Shown here: in pieces, positions 33,761 to 45,281 of the stretch
Layout of the letters: each line of letters begins with the position of its first letter
Position numbering within the stretch: position 1 is the first letter of the stretch
NCBI RefSeq assembly: GCF_965363235.1
Contig: NC_134848.1
Location: 61,900,181 to 61,964,180 of the forward strand
Reading direction: 5' to 3'
DNA length: 64,000 bases
Source: Mytilus galloprovincialis
Lineage: Eukaryota; Mollusca; Bivalvia; Mytilida; Mytilidae
Notes under the pieces: generated by a model
What the model saw: the letters and a program-made list of their open reading frames with translations, nothing else
Databases searched by the model: none
Told to the model about the DNA's origin: nothing
Made by a program: the position numbers and the translations under genes

Positions 33761-34063
33761 AGTACCTGCATATATGCCTTGTGAAACAATTTTTCTTTTC
33801 TTTTATATTGCTGTACATATTTAAATCGAATTGGCCCGAGAACACAGTTATTTCCTAGTGCATTTCTTTTAGACAATAAATTCAAATTAAAAAAATCGCA
33901 CCTGCTTTCTTTTTACAGTGTAGTTTACTGCTAGTGGGACACATAATATCAAAAGGATAGAAGCTTCTACCAGCTCTAACTTAAAATATTGACAAAAAGT
34001 CCCGAATCCAATTATTTATTACGCTAGCTCGTGAAACAGTCTCGAATCTGTACACGTAGTAAG

Positions 34064-34651
34064 CTATGCATACAAATCTTGATATCCCATAAGTAAAGTT
34101 CGTTTATAAACGTACAGGTTACGTTTCAGATGTTTGAATGAGCAAGAATTTTGTAAAAGTTGAGAAGAACTTTTGTCTAATTGAAATCCGCTGCTATTCA
34201 TAACCTTAATTACGTATGAAATTGGTCTATTATTTACATGGTTTAAACCTCCTTGTCCTGGAACGGCCCAACTTAAAATGACACCTTCTTTAGCATGTCT
34301 GAATATATTGTCCAAAAATATACTCTCATATTGCTTTGGTATATGCTCGGCTACTTCAATTGACATAACCCAATCCCACACTGGTAGTCCATATTGAGGA
34401 ATTGTAAGGTCCATATATTTGACATTTCCTTTGCTCTCTTCCTCGGAAAATGGTCCCCCGTCGTATGAATCGTATGATTTTATCTTTTTTAATTTTAAAA
34501 GCTCGTTTTTATACTGCCCAGTTCCGTCTCCGAAGCTTGCAACAGTTTTTCCTTGTAAAAAGTCGGACAATGCAGGAATAAGTGATGTATCTGCTCCATT
34601 ATGATTACCTCGTTTACAATATCCCCCTCCTTCAACTGTTGGCTTTCGTCT
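34064..34651 (-). CDS. Methyltransferase A, catalytic exon
   Basis: 588 nt, phase 0, starting RRKPTVEGGGYCKRG and ending YQDLYA-stop. It holds all recognisable methyltransferase motifs. Exactly the same length as the catalytic exon of the paralogue, and most residues are the same. Confidence 0.85.
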   Translation of the reverse strand, partial: RRKPTVEGGGYCKRGNHNGADTSLIPALSDFLQGKTVASFGDGTGQYKNELLKLKKIKSYDSYDGGPFSEEESKGNVKYMDLTIPQYGLPVWDWVMSIEVAEHIPKQYESIFLDNIFRHAKEGVILSWAVPGQGGLNHVNNRPISYVIKVMNSSGFQLDKSSSQLLQNSCSFKHLKRNLYVYKRTLLMGYQDLYA

Positions 34652-36040
34652 CTGAAAAATGATAAAATAGAAAATAACAATAAAAAAAAAAAAAAAATTA
34701 TTCCAAAAAATAGAAATTTAAAATCTGATGAGATACAATTTAAAAAAGAATGAATGTCCGGTAACGCTGGCTTAAACGATGAAAATGTCCTCAAAAAAAT
34801 TTACAGCGAGCCAAACTTTCCACTTGTAATACAGTAATTTCAAGTTGTCAACAGAACTAATATTCCGGCTGTCGTGTGAAGTTTTATACAGTTTTGATAA
34901 TAATGCTCCAAAATGATCTATGTACATTTTATTTGGTTTTCAATATTCAAGTTTGGTTCTAAACTATGGGCATATTCGGTTACCCGCCATCTTGTCAGAT
35001 CTATCTAGGTGTGCCGAACGGACCTGCATTTTTTGGACCTGTACATCGAACAAAAAAAGCGCATGCCGTACACACTTAAGGTGGTACCCAACACTTTCAT
35101 TTAAATTAATTTGGCTATTTACTTTGACCCTTTGACAAAAATATAAGTATTTCAAAAAATTTGAACCAAGCATTTTATCAGAAAAATTACACTGTTTATA
35201 TAGCAGTTTGACAAACACTAATTTTGATCATTGAGAAGCTTAATATTCCCTTAACAACACAACGTCATGAAAACATTTAGGTGATTTTACAGAGTTATCT
35301 CCCTGTAGTGTTAGGTACCATCTTAAATACCTAACAAACGTTTGAATGGGATATGTAATGATATTAAAACTTTTCCCATATAAAACATACATGATGTTTA
35401 CAGTGTACGTTGCGCACCTAAGGGTTGACTGGAATTCGAAAATATCATCACCTGGATTTCTCAGTAAAGTAGTAAAAACAGTAAAACTCATTGGCAAGCT
35501 AATAAGGCACCAAGTTGGCTTTGTGTGTAAAAAACGCAGTAAAGCCGGATGATTCGTGTAGAAAGAATAATCGACTCTCTGTACATTACAGAACTCTCGT
35601 AACAACAATTTGATTGGTCCTTATATCTCTGCTCCGTTCTAACATGACGTGTTCTATTTTCAGTGGCAGTTCAAATTCCTCAGAGGTCCATCATCGCGAT
35701 TAACCTACTGACTCTACAGAACCTAATATAATTAAATGTTATGTTAATTCGCGTTTATGTCCTAACCCCCCCCCCCCCCCGTTTTTGGTATGTTTTCTAT
35801 TAAAAATAACGTTAAACACACAATATTTTTTTGTAGTACCTCACACTGCAGCTTCCCCATCTTTTTGCTCAGTTTATTCAGCATCTCTGAGACAGTATTA
35901 CGTTGATTGCGTACATTGACAATGTTAGAATCATTCTGTCCTATGTCGTCTCTATTTCTCAAGGTTGCATAGTATAAACCAAGTATTATGTTCACAGAGA
36001 GTAATAATAACAGTATATTATTGGCATTGTTGTTCATCAT
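34064..36040 (-). CDS. Membrane-anchored SAM-methyltransferase-like protein A (2 exons)
   Basis: Exon 1 36,040-35,840 (67 codons) and exon 2 34,651-34,064 (195 codons plus stop) join in phase 0 with GAG|GTACTA and TTTTTCAG|AGA, giving 262 residues. Exon 1 encodes a hydrophobic anchor (ILLLLLSVNIILGLYY) and a helical heptad-like NTVSEMLNKLSKKMGKLQCE, suggesting a type II membrane protein. Exon 2 carries the class I methyltransferase pattern: motif I VASFGDGTGQY (residues ~107-117), an acidic stretch YDSYDGGPFSEEES, WDWVMSIEVAEHIP as motif II-like, and GVILSWAVPGQGG. This fold binds S-adenosylmethionine; the substrate is unknown. It has a same-structure paralogue at 44,694-47,414. A MITE (35,079-35,323) lies in the intron. 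Acceptor-like TTTTTTAG precedes exon 1, so a 5' UTR exon is likely. Confidence 0.8.
35079..35323. mobile_element. MITE with TIR AGGTGGTACC (copy 2)
   Basis: 245 bp, ends AGGTGGTACCCAACACT and AGTGTTAGGTACCATCT, in the intron of methyltransferase A. TA abuts both ends (TTA| and |TAA). Shorter than copy 1 at 3,530 and in the opposite orientation. Confidence 0.8.
35330..35760. other. Intron of methyltransferase A; unassigned
   Basis: Overlapping ORFs on both strands (35,346-35,552 plus; 35,240-35,608 minus) have no recognised motif, and the minus one runs into the MITE. A run of C lies at 35,766-35,780. Confidence 0.4.
35840..36040 (-). CDS. Methyltransferase A, anchor exon
   Basis: 201 nt: MMNNNANN, then the hydrophobic segment, then …NQRNTVSEMLNKLSKKMGKL and QCE. 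The last ~25 codons match the paralogue exon (QRNTVSGMLNRLSQKMGKMQ), while the first part has diverged. The donor GAG|GTAC is conserved with the paralogue's GAG|GTAA. Confidence 0.8.
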
Positions 36041-36282
36041 ATTTGAACTGTCGTGGACATCTAAAAAAGTTTTAAAAAAGCAATTTAAATTAAAACTTTT
36101 TTTGCCTATTTTTCTCTATTCTCTTATCGAAGCACCCTTTTATTTTCTGATCTTTTCTTTTTGTTGACCCATTTACTGTCTGCATGTGGCCTTAGACAAG
36201 TGCAACCTGTATGATATAGTAAGCTGTATAGGATGTCACGGTATGACTTGACTCTGGACAATTAAAAAGAGAAAACACCGGA

Positions 36283-36665
36283 CTAAATAAACTCATCATA
36301 GATACCAGGACTAAATTTTGTATATACGCCAGACGCGTGTTTCGTCTTCAAAAGACTCACCAGTGACGCTCGAATCCAAAAAAGTTAAAAAGGCCAAATA
36401 AAGTACGAAGTTGAAGAGCATTGAGGACCAAAATTCCTAAAAGTTTTGCCAAATACAGCTAAGGTAATATATGCCTGAGGTAGAAAAGCCTTAGTATTTC
36501 AAAAAAAATCAAAATTTAGTAAACAGTTAATTTATTGATAACCATATCAATGATAATTCATGTCAGCACAAAAAGTGCTGACTATACTGGGGTGGTGATA
36601 CCCTCGGGGAAATAAATCTCCACCAGCAGTGGCATCGACCCAGTAGTAGTAAATAAACTCATAAT
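36283..36665 (+). repeat. Dispersed repeat family A, full-length copy
   Basis: Starts CATAGATACCAGGACTAAAT, with core GACGCGTGTTTCGTC and GACTCACCAGTGACGCTCG, a middle GAAGTTGAAGAGCATTGAGG, and end CTCCACCAGCAGTGGCATCG…CCCAGTAGTAGT. AAATAAACTCAT lies at both edges. Confidence 0.8.
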
Positions 36666-37389
36666 TTATTCTACATAAATTGAAAATAGATGAATAATGG
36701 CAAGAAAGCAACTGTTGGTTCTCGCTCTTGACTACAACTTAAAGGTTGGGGACGTGATAAATATAAAATTGGCGGGTTTCGATATGTTTAAATATACCGA
36801 ACTTTAGTGGATGTTGTTTCACTGGCAATCATACCATATCTCCTTATTTGTAATGCAACGTAAATTAGAATGATTGATATTTTCTAAAATAAAATCAAAA
36901 GACACACAATTATATAGTTACTTACCTTTTCCTAATTTTGTTTACGTAATGCCATCTTATTACTGAGTAGAATCTATTAATTGTGTTCTTAGTTGTGTCT
37001 TTATTTTGTATTTACCTCAGACAAACAGTGTCATTGAACAACGAAAGAAAATATACCATATACTGTGTTTTAAATGGTGTCCTGTTAAAATCGATGTTTA
37101 AATCTACAATATAACTCAAACAGTTTTTATAAATAGAAGTGCTAGACACGCAACTGTCATAACTGTAATGGTGATTTAAAATATTCTATAAAACGCCAAT
37201 CGGTCCCAAATCTGATATCTGGTTCAAACTATACTGAACAAGTAAAAAAAAGCACCAAATATCGGCATTTATATTAAATGTTGTTTATTTTTTTAATTAT
37301 TCAAACATAATATTAATAATTATACCACTAGTGGTTCATCTTAAACTCATAAATCGATAAAGATCTGACAATGCCATGGGGAAAAAAAC

Positions 37390-37815
37390 GACAATACAAA
37401 AATTAAACAATCACATTATGGTCTAAAACACAACAGAAAAACTAAAAACTGAACAGCATGATCCCACCAAAAAGTCGGGGTGGTTGTGTGTGCCTCGGAA
37501 GGATATGCAGATCCTACTCAACATGTGGTACCGGTCGTGATACTTATGTAGGTTAAAACCTGATATTAAGTCTAATTTGGTAAAAAGTAAAATAACCAAA
37601 ATACTGAAATCTGAGGAAAATTCAAAACGGAAATCTCTAATCAAATGGCAAAATCAAATGATAAAATACATCAAACGAATGGACAACAACTGTCATATTC
37701 TGGTAGACATTCTCAAATGTAAAAAATGGTGGATTGAACCTGGTTTTAATAGCGCTAAACCTCTCGCTTGTATGACAGTCGCATCAAATTCCATCATTTT
37801 ATTTATAAGGATGCG
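37390..37815 (-). repeat. Retroelement 3' tail (minus)
   Basis: Reverse complement of the tail at 62,340-62,590 in its right half (TTTTACATTTGAGAATGTC, CAGAATATGACAGTTGTTG) and of the window-start tail in its left half. This shows that those two fragments belong to one family. The ORF at 37,577-37,822 is antisense to it and not a gene. Confidence 0.7.
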
Positions 37816-37819
37816 TGAA

Positions 37820-39270
37820 TAAAACAGACATGATAGGTAATATTGTCAAAATAGGGATACAGCCATCGGTAGGTCACATTCGAAGAAAAACAGCATTGTG
37901 GTTATGACAATATTGAGACATATCCGTTATAATCTGTCAAATAGATATAACAATGTATTGAATCATGGTCAATCACATTGAAATTGCGTTCGTAAATTTA
38001 TCGAAGAAACAACCTCAACTTTAACAGTTAATAAACATTATCCTAAATGGGCAATTAATTTAACTTGAAAAGGAACTAGTCTTAAAATGTTGGCTTTCCG
38101 GATAAAATTTTTCTTGTCTGAGCCTCTCTTTTAAAATGGTGAAGATATTAGATGATTATAACTTGCATTCCATGATCCTTAATTTCTTTTCCGCGCTTTT
38201 TGGGGAGTGGGGGTGGGGCTGTATCCTCAGGTATAGTTTACAACTAAAATCTAGACACTTTGGGGATCAACACTGGGTGTTTAGCAAGCGGTGAATGATC
38301 AATCAATTTTGAGATTGATAATTTATTTAATTTGGGATTTAAATATACATATTTGAACTCAAATTCGAAAGGAAAAATAAAATACAGTTTTCGTATGGTC
38401 TATAATGTTTAAAAAGATGCAGTCCAAAAATTGTCACTTTTTTTAATTTAAAATCGTTAGGGTAAATTTCTTATTTTTAGAAAGGACCTTTTCAAACAAA
38501 CTTCCAATCTTTTGATTTTCACAGTATAACATCTTCATGTTCTAATACATTGAGGTTGTAATAACACTAATGGCTTATTATCATAGAAGTATTATAATAT
38601 TTCCTTGATAGATTGCTGCAGTTTTGAATTATAATGGGCTCGCAACGAACAGTCTTAACAAAATATTACTATTTGATTTTTAAGGATAAACAGTTGTGAC
38701 GCTTTTGTTGTTGTTTAGTATATAAAACAGAAAATATTCTCAATGTGAAATCTCAATATTCTATTGATTATCTATAGAATAACTTGAAGAAAGGATAATT
38801 GCCATACTGTAAAGAATATGAACTTAAATCTACATTTTCGGGTAAAAAAATTGTATAATATTGTATTATAATGTAAAACAACATAACGTCTACTTATTGA
38901 CCTGTTTTACCTGATTATTAATGACAAAGGTCGCTATTGTGTGTTGCTTTTGAAAGGAAAACGTAATGATTTTATTGCATAATTTTACAAAGATTATTTC
39001 AATTTGATAGAAATATGATTCCAAGTGTTCATGACTCTCCCAATATCTCTTTAACAAAATATCCCCTTTTTTCTACCACCACCAACATGCATACACATGT
39101 GATTAATCATAGCCGATTATACCGATAAGTTGTAAATGGATAAAATATCGAACTGGCCTATAATGGAAGGCAGACACATGTCGTTCGTTCTTAGAAGACA
39201 GGTGAATTTTTCTCTTATTTCGTTATAATGGAAGTATATTCTTTTACTGTACTGGGGTCGGTTTTAAAAA
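37820..39270. other. No feature recognised
   Basis: AT-rich intergenic DNA without supported ORFs or repeats. Confidence 0.5.
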
Positions 39271-39276
39271 AAAAAA

Positions 39277-39352
39277 AACTTACGACTAAGATTGGTCTTA
39301 AGTCATGAACAAATCAGTATACTTACGATTAATCTTAGTCGTAAGTTTTTTT
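39277..39352. repeat. Hairpin with ACTTACGACTAAGATT arms
   Basis: AAACTTACGACTAAGATTGG and AATCTTAGTCGTAAGTTT are inverted around a ~32-bp loop. Probably a small MITE end pair or a remnant of one. Confidence 0.75.
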
Positions 39353-40127
39353 GGTGAAATCTACTTCTGATATTTATTGTACATCCTTTTATGTACCTTC
39401 ACTTCCGTTCGAGTTTACACTGAATTAGAAGATTATGGTAATTTTTTTCCCGCTAACTTATAATGAGCAATTCCCCAAAACAGAAACCTCGGTAATGTTC
39501 AACTTTTGTTATATTTGGTGGTCATGGTTTCTGTTCAATTGTTTATACATGTAAACTTGTGCAGGTTCGGGGGGCAAGAACATTTAGAAAATAAATATGG
39601 AAGGCTGATTAGGGCTAAATATAAAAAAAAATCCTGTTAAAAAAAGAGAGCGAACGTTTTACTCATAAAATTGCAGGATTTGAAACCAGCGAGTTAAAAT
39701 GTAGCATAAAAGGTGAACATAAAGTATTCAACCGTTAAAATTCCCCCCTAATTCCCCCCTATAATATCAAAATAATTATTTCTTTAGCTCAACTACAATA
39801 TTTTCATATTACATGTAAGATGTTTAGAAACGCCCTTTCACTTATTAATATAACGGTAACATGACCATGAGATCAAAATCAAATAATTTATCTTATTTCA
39901 TGGTCTTTTTAGCTATTCAAATAAAAATATTTTAAATATTTAAAACACGCAATTAAAGAAAAAAATACTTTGATATTGATGATATTTTTAAAAGACACGC
40001 ACATTGTACCAATGGTATATATTGGTATATATTGGCAACACAAAGAGAAGGAAGGAAAATTATAAAAAAACAAAAAACAAAACAAGACTTTTACATACTG
40101 ATGTCTGGTTTCAAGTACATGTATCTA

Positions 40128-40386
40128 TATAGATTATTATACAAGATATTTTAAAAGGAATGACTGCAATATTTTTTCTATCTATGAAGAAATAAAATAA
40201 AAATGTGCTGAACACTCGCGTAGCGGGTAATTTTAAAGTGTGCTCCACATTCTTGATGTTATTTCGTAAGGACCAAAGTAAATGCTGAAAAAACGTTGTT
40301 GACGTCACTGTCACATGTTAAAATTATGTTTATGAGCTGATAGACAAGACACTGTCAGCCAATCAGAAAACTCGTTACATCCAAAA
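40128..40386 (-). mobile_element. Foldback/MITE-like element with CRE and CCAAT motifs (copy 2)
   Basis: Reverse-oriented relative of 11,775-12,130: GAATGACTGCAATATTTTTT, AACACTCGCGTAGCGGGTAA, TGACGTCA at 40,300-40,307, CCAAT at 40,359 and ACTCGTTACATCCAAAATTA at the end. Only one of the two inverted arms is well preserved. Confidence 0.65.
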
Positions 40387-40717
40387 TTATTTTTTTTTAA
40401 CAATATTTTTCAAAAATTAGACATAAATACACAAATGATGTACCTATAACGTATTATTACCTTGTTAAGAGTGTAACTACTGACCATTCATCTTCTGTTA
40501 ATCGATATGGGGCGAGTTTTTAATCGATTATCAAAAATGTTTCTTGATTTTGTTGTTGATGCTAAGTTATATTGAATATATAAGGGGACTGAGGGTGGCG
40601 GATTCGATATCGAGATCAATACAAAATCTTTTTCCTGTAAGATATTGAAAACATAAATAAATATTTTTTTTAGTTTCAGAAAAATGATTTGCCCAATGAA
40701 AAAAACCTAGCCACTAC

Positions 40718-41816
40718 AAAACAAGAGTGCACACGCTGAAATGTCTCGCCTTCTATACTAATCATTGATATTATGTTGATAGTCCTAAGTATAAAGCTAA
40801 GCTTTATTACAACTGTCACATAAACTTAACATTAACCAAGATAACTAAACAAAGACCAATAAATCTTGAAAATGAGGTCAAGGTCAGATGAACCATACCA
40901 GGCAGACAAGTACAGCTAACAATGCTTCTATACAACATATATAGTTGACCCATTACTGATAGTTTAAGAAAAATAGACCAAAACACAAAAACTTAACACT
41001 GTGCAATGAACCGTGAAAATGAGGTCACGGTCAAATTAAACCTGCGCGACTGACATAAAGATCATAAAATATTTCCATACACCAAATATAGTTGACCTAT
41101 GGCATATAGTATTAGATAAAAAGACCAAAACTCAAAACTGAACTTTGACCACTGAACCATGAAAATGAGGTCAAGGTCACATGACATCTGCCCGCTAGAC
41201 ATGTATAGGTTACAATCATTCAATACAACAAATATAGTAGACCAATTGCATATAATATGAGAAAAACAGATCAAAACACAAAAATTTAACTATAACCACT
41301 GAACCATGAAAATGAGGTCAAGGTCAGATGATACCTGCCAGTTGGACATGTACACCTTACAGTCCTTCCATAGACTGAATATGCTAGCCCTATTGCTTAT
41401 AGTATCCGAGATATGGACTTGACCACCAAAACTTAACCTTGTTCACTGATCCATGAAATGAGGTCGAGGTCAAGTGAAAACTGTCTGACAGACATGAGGA
41501 CCTTGCAAGGTACGCACTTATCAAATATAGTTATCCTATTACTTATAATAAGAGAGAATTCAACATTACAAAAAATTTGAACTTTTTTTTCAAGTAGTCA
41601 CTGAACCATGAAAATGAGGTCAAGGTGATTGACGGAAACTTTGTAACATGAGCATCTATATACAAAGTATGAAGCATCCAGGTCTTCCACCTTCTAAAAT
41701 ATAAAGCTTTTAAGAAGTGAGCTAACACCGCCGCCGTAGCCGCCGTAGCCGCCGCCGCCACCGGATCACTATCCCTATGTCGAGCTTTCTGCAACAAAAG
41801 TTGCAGGCTCGACAAA
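40718..41816 (+). mobile_element. Tandem-unit element with terminal hairpin (Helentron/pearl-like), copy 1
   Basis: A leader GAGTGCACACGCTGAAATGT, then six units of ~146-147 bp (AAATGAGGTCAAGGTCAGATG… at 40,871, 41,018, 41,164, 41,311, 41,457, 41,613), then a GCCGCCGTAGCC microsatellite, CCGGATCACTATCCCTATG and a 3' hairpin TGTCGAGCTTTCTGCAAC / GTTGCAGGCTCGACA. Leader, tandem units, microsatellite and 3' hairpin is the layout of pearl/Helentron-associated non-autonomous elements known from bivalves. No coding capacity. Confidence 0.75.
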
Positions 41817-42449
41817 AAAATGAAACATAATTGAATATGCCCAAGTCAGTTATAATTCAATTTGGCACTGAATAGACAATATTCGAGTTCGATGCATTTC
41901 CGTCAAAAACTTATAGTGAACATCATTCGTGCGTTTAGGAGCATCGTCACTTTCGTTCCCATGTGAAGCAAGTGGTTGGAAAACTATGATTCTATATAGT
42001 GCATGAATTATTCGGAAAATTTAATTCTCATAATCTGAGACTACTATTAGTAGTCTCAGTCATAATTGACAATCAGCACTACTGTCATTAGGGAATTGTG
42101 ATTGAGTACCTATAGAACAAACAATATTTCTAGTTTATCCTGCACAATGACGATCACTTAGACGCTTGATAACCATTAATAGTGCAGGGACATATGTGAT
42201 TCTCTCTATCGGATAAAATACGTCATAAAGGTTCGCATAATTGACGAGTTATGTTTTATCGGTGAAGGACAAACTCGAAAGTGGTTTATAACAAGTCTCT
42301 TTTTCGTCCTCTTTATAGGGCCGTGTTCCTTTTTAACCAAATTTTCTCATTCATCACACATGGATTGTTCACAGTCGAATTGTTCTAAAGGGTTTCTGTC
42401 TTCATGAACTATTTTACGATATTAATACACAAAAGCCCTGATAAGCTGC

Positions 42450-42641
42450 TTATCGCACTATATCTGATCTTTTACCTCTCTTAGATAGTTTTATGTTTGA
42501 CGCAGTAATATTTTGTCGTTGCTGATAGTTTTCCAACGGGCACTGTGACATTACCGATACGTTCTGGTGATGCCTACGTCTCGAAACCTTGATATTATCG
42601 GAACAACTGAGCACGATGATATATAGCCGAGGAGAATACAT
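42450..42641 (-). CDS. Unrecognised short ORF, possible exon
   Basis: 63 residues, including KVSRRRHHQNVSVMSQCPLE and SNIKLSKRGKRSD. Codon choice looks more balanced than in the surrounding AT-rich frames, and a GTAAAAGA donor-like site lies after KLSKR. No domain recognised and no partner exon found; it could be chance. Confidence 0.2.
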   Translation of the reverse strand: MYSPRLYIIVLSCSDNIKVSRRRHHQNVSVMSQCPLENYQQRQNITASNIKLSKRGKRSDIVR

Positions 42642-42789
42642 ATTTCCCTCTGTATGTTAATCTTACATACATATCTACCGATTGTCTTCAATAAAAGTTG
42701 TTGAAAATATTTTGGATTTTGCTCGTAAGCCTTTGGTGACTGGGGAATAGAAATATGGTCACTTGGTCTTCTCCCGACTGGCAGTAAAA

Positions 42790-43158
42790 CGCTTGCCGAA
42801 GTGGGGCGTCCGTTTGGCTGTGCGGGATGTATTAAGTTCGCAGTCACGTCCGGTTAGAATGGGGACGTTAAATCCGATGTCTCGTGTAAAGAGAGTGCCA
42901 CACTCTATGCACGTTAAGAACCCTTACAACAACTCTTTGAGGGCCCGTAGATGGCCTGTTGTAAGGCAAAATTTCTGGCCCTATCCAATATACCCTAATT
43001 TTCCAGTGGCAGTCGAAAATTCCCCGACCATCATCACTTATGGCCTCTATTATGACAAGACCTACCTATTGTATTTATTGTGAACGTGTTCTCGTCCTGA
43101 ATATGCATGAAATATTTGACACTGGATGTTAAGCAACCAACAATCAATCAATCAATCG
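42790..43158 (+). repeat. SINE-like dispersed repeat ending in (CAAT)n
   Basis: GTCCGGTTAGAATGGGGACG, GTGCCACACTCTATGCACGT, AAGAACCCTTACAACAACTC, TGGCCTGTTGTAAGGCAAAA, ATATGCATGAAATATTTGAC, GGATGTTAAGCAACCAACAA, then (TCAA)n. Fragments of its end recur on the minus strand at 30,575 and 46,300. The 106-residue ORF across it is not a gene. A tetranucleotide tail is typical of retroposed SINE/LINE ends. Confidence 0.65.
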
Positions 43159-43283
43159 CGTAAGCCTTTGAGATTGTCAAATTAGTAACAGACATATACA
43201 AGAACACACAGCTTCCTAATTTGAACGATTTAATCGGTTAAGACCAAAAACCGTTTTAAAGAACTAGTTTTCCTGGAATGCCC

Positions 43284-43320
43284 ACCCCCCCCCCCCCCCC
43301 CCCTTCCCAAAAAAAAAAAG
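43284..43320. repeat. Poly-C / poly-A run
   Basis: About 18 C followed by TTCC and 10 A. Similar long C-runs occur at 20,970, 35,766 and 47,668. Confidence 0.9.
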
Positions 43321-43465
43321 GAAAGGAGTCAATCTAAAATGTATTAAAAAAATAACGCTAATTCCAAAGTATATTTATTCAGAACTGTCTTTTGAACATC
43401 TGACAAATACATGTAAAATATATTTTTATTTTTCAATTCCTTGTGCCCAATACTATAAACACTTA

Positions 43466-44672
43466 CAGCAGATTTCAACGAGTATGAAGCTAAATGTACA
43501 TTATTTGGTTAGCTTCCTTGCTAGCTCAACCATGAAATCATTATTAGGTAACTTAAAGGTACACAAGCCTTTGGGTGGAGTCAATAGTTAAACAGAGAAC
43601 CAATCAGAACTAGTGACAGAATATAAACATTGTAAAACTTGTTTTACAAGTCAGTTTAAAAATAAGTTTTCAATCTAAATTTAAAATTTATTGATAGTAT
43701 AAGATCATTAACAAGCATGTTGTAGGTGTGTTTGATTTGCCAATTTTATTTCAATCAATTACTCTGTTCATTTATAAATCCAGTTATGTGTATGTATAAG
43801 GTTAATGACCCCTTCTGTAGCCTTTGAATTACGAATGTTTCAAACTGCAATAATATAAAAACAGCAAAGATAATTAATAGTAGAGATGGGCCATTTTGTA
43901 CATTTACAATGAGGAAACTTCGATCAAGCATTATTATTTGTAGTTTTATTGCATTTAAAAGTTAAACGGGATTTTGTGGCAAATAAACCAAGATGTTTTG
44001 TAGAAAATCCACAGATATTTTTGTTATAAAATTTTAAGCATAGATTACTCACTGGATTTTCTATGATGTGCTAGCGTTTATTGTTTACAAAAAGTCCTAG
44101 ACAACCGTTAATGTAAATTAAAAAAATTCGTCCAAAGTCACGAAATTCGAGCGCACCCTAGAAGGTGTACTTGAATTGGTCCATATATATATATTTGTTT
44201 AAACCAATATCTAAATTTATAAACTTGTTTTAATGAAATCATTGCTAGCACTGCTTGCAAAAAATCCTCCATATGTCAAGTACTAAATTGCCAACTATGA
44301 AAGTGCAAGGGGAAATGCTGTGGATTTTCTATAGAGTTTCCATTTGTTTAGCATTGAATCAACACAAGGGTACATCATCCTTGAACAAAACATAAACCGT
44401 AACTCCGCTTCTAATTTATTGTAATACATAGAATTTTTTAATTCAATCAAAAACTATAAGAAATGAAATTTAATTTGCAAATTTGTTTAGGGAAACCTGT
44501 TTGTATAAAACATACATATTATAAACAGGCCATTGGTATGAGTGTTTTCATTGGATGATGAATTGGTGCTATACTCCTCCCAATTTTGAGGTAATAATCA
44601 TTTCATGGTTGAGCTAACAAGGAAGCTAACCAAAGAATCTACCTATAGCTTCATACTCGTTGGAATCTGCTG
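43466..44672. mobile_element. 1.2-kb TIR element, ends CAGCAGATT, TA at both edges
   Basis: Roughly 100-bp inverted ends (CAGCAGATTTCAACGAGTAT…GGTTAGCTTCCTTG…CTCAACCATGAAAT and the reverse complement at 44,572-44,672). TA flanks both sides, a pattern of Tc1/mariner-type insertion. The interior has no ORF of note, so it is non-autonomous. Its right end lies about 20 bp from the stop codon of methyltransferase B. Confidence 0.8.
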
Positions 44673-44693
44673 TAACATACCTTCTTTTTAAAG

Positions 44694-45281
44694 CTATACA
44701 TACAAATTTTGATTATCAAATGGTAATATTCTAGTATAAACATAGAGGTTACGTTTCAGATGCGGAAAGGTGCAAGACTGTTGTAAAAGTTTTGACGAAT
44801 TTTCATCAAGCTGAAATCCGTTTTTATTCATAACTTGCGTGACGTATTGAACCGATTTATTGTTAACATGCATGAATCCACCTTGTCCAGGAACGGCCCA
44901 ACTTAAAATAATTCCATCTTTAGCATGTCTGAATATATTATCTAAAAATATTCTCTCGTATTGCTTTGGTATATGCTCGGCTACTTCAATTGACATAACC
45001 CAATCATACACGTGTAGTCCATATTGAGGAATAGTAAGGTCCATATATTTAACATTCCCCTTACTCTCTTCTTCAGAAAAAGGTCCACCATCATATGAAT
45101 CATATGACTTTATCTTGCCTAATTTTAAAAGCTCGTTTTTATACTGTCCAGTTCCGTCTCCGAAGCTTGCAACAGTTTTTCCTTGTAAAAAGTTGGACAA
45201 TGCAGGAAGAAGTGTTTTATCTGCTCCCAAATGCACACCACGTTTACAATAACCCCCTCTTTCAGCTGTTCCTTTGCTTCT
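44694..45281 (-). CDS. Methyltransferase B, catalytic exon
   Basis: 588 nt, starting RSKGTAERGGYCKRGVHLGA and ending NQNLYV-stop. Intact frame and the same intron position as A. The glycine-rich SAM loop FGDGTGQ and the AEHIPKQYERIF helix are unchanged from A. Confidence 0.85.
   Translation of the reverse strand, partial: RSKGTAERGGYCKRGVHLGADKTLLPALSNFLQGKTVASFGDGTGQYKNELLKLGKIKSYDSYDGGPFSEEESKGNVKYMDLTIPQYGLHVYDWVMSIEVAEHIPKQYERIFLDNIFRHAKDGIILSWAVPGQGGFMHVNNKSVQYVTQVMNKNGFQLDENSSKLLQQSCTFPHLKRNLYVYTRILPFDNQNLYV

Noticed and set aside
33305-33885. Overlapping Tyr/Ile-rich ORFs on the minus strand
   Set aside because: They translate the TA/CA minisatellite and the foldback arm.
42763-43083. 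106-residue ORF
   Set aside because: It lies across the CAATC-tailed SINE-like repeat, whose fragments recur elsewhere in the window.
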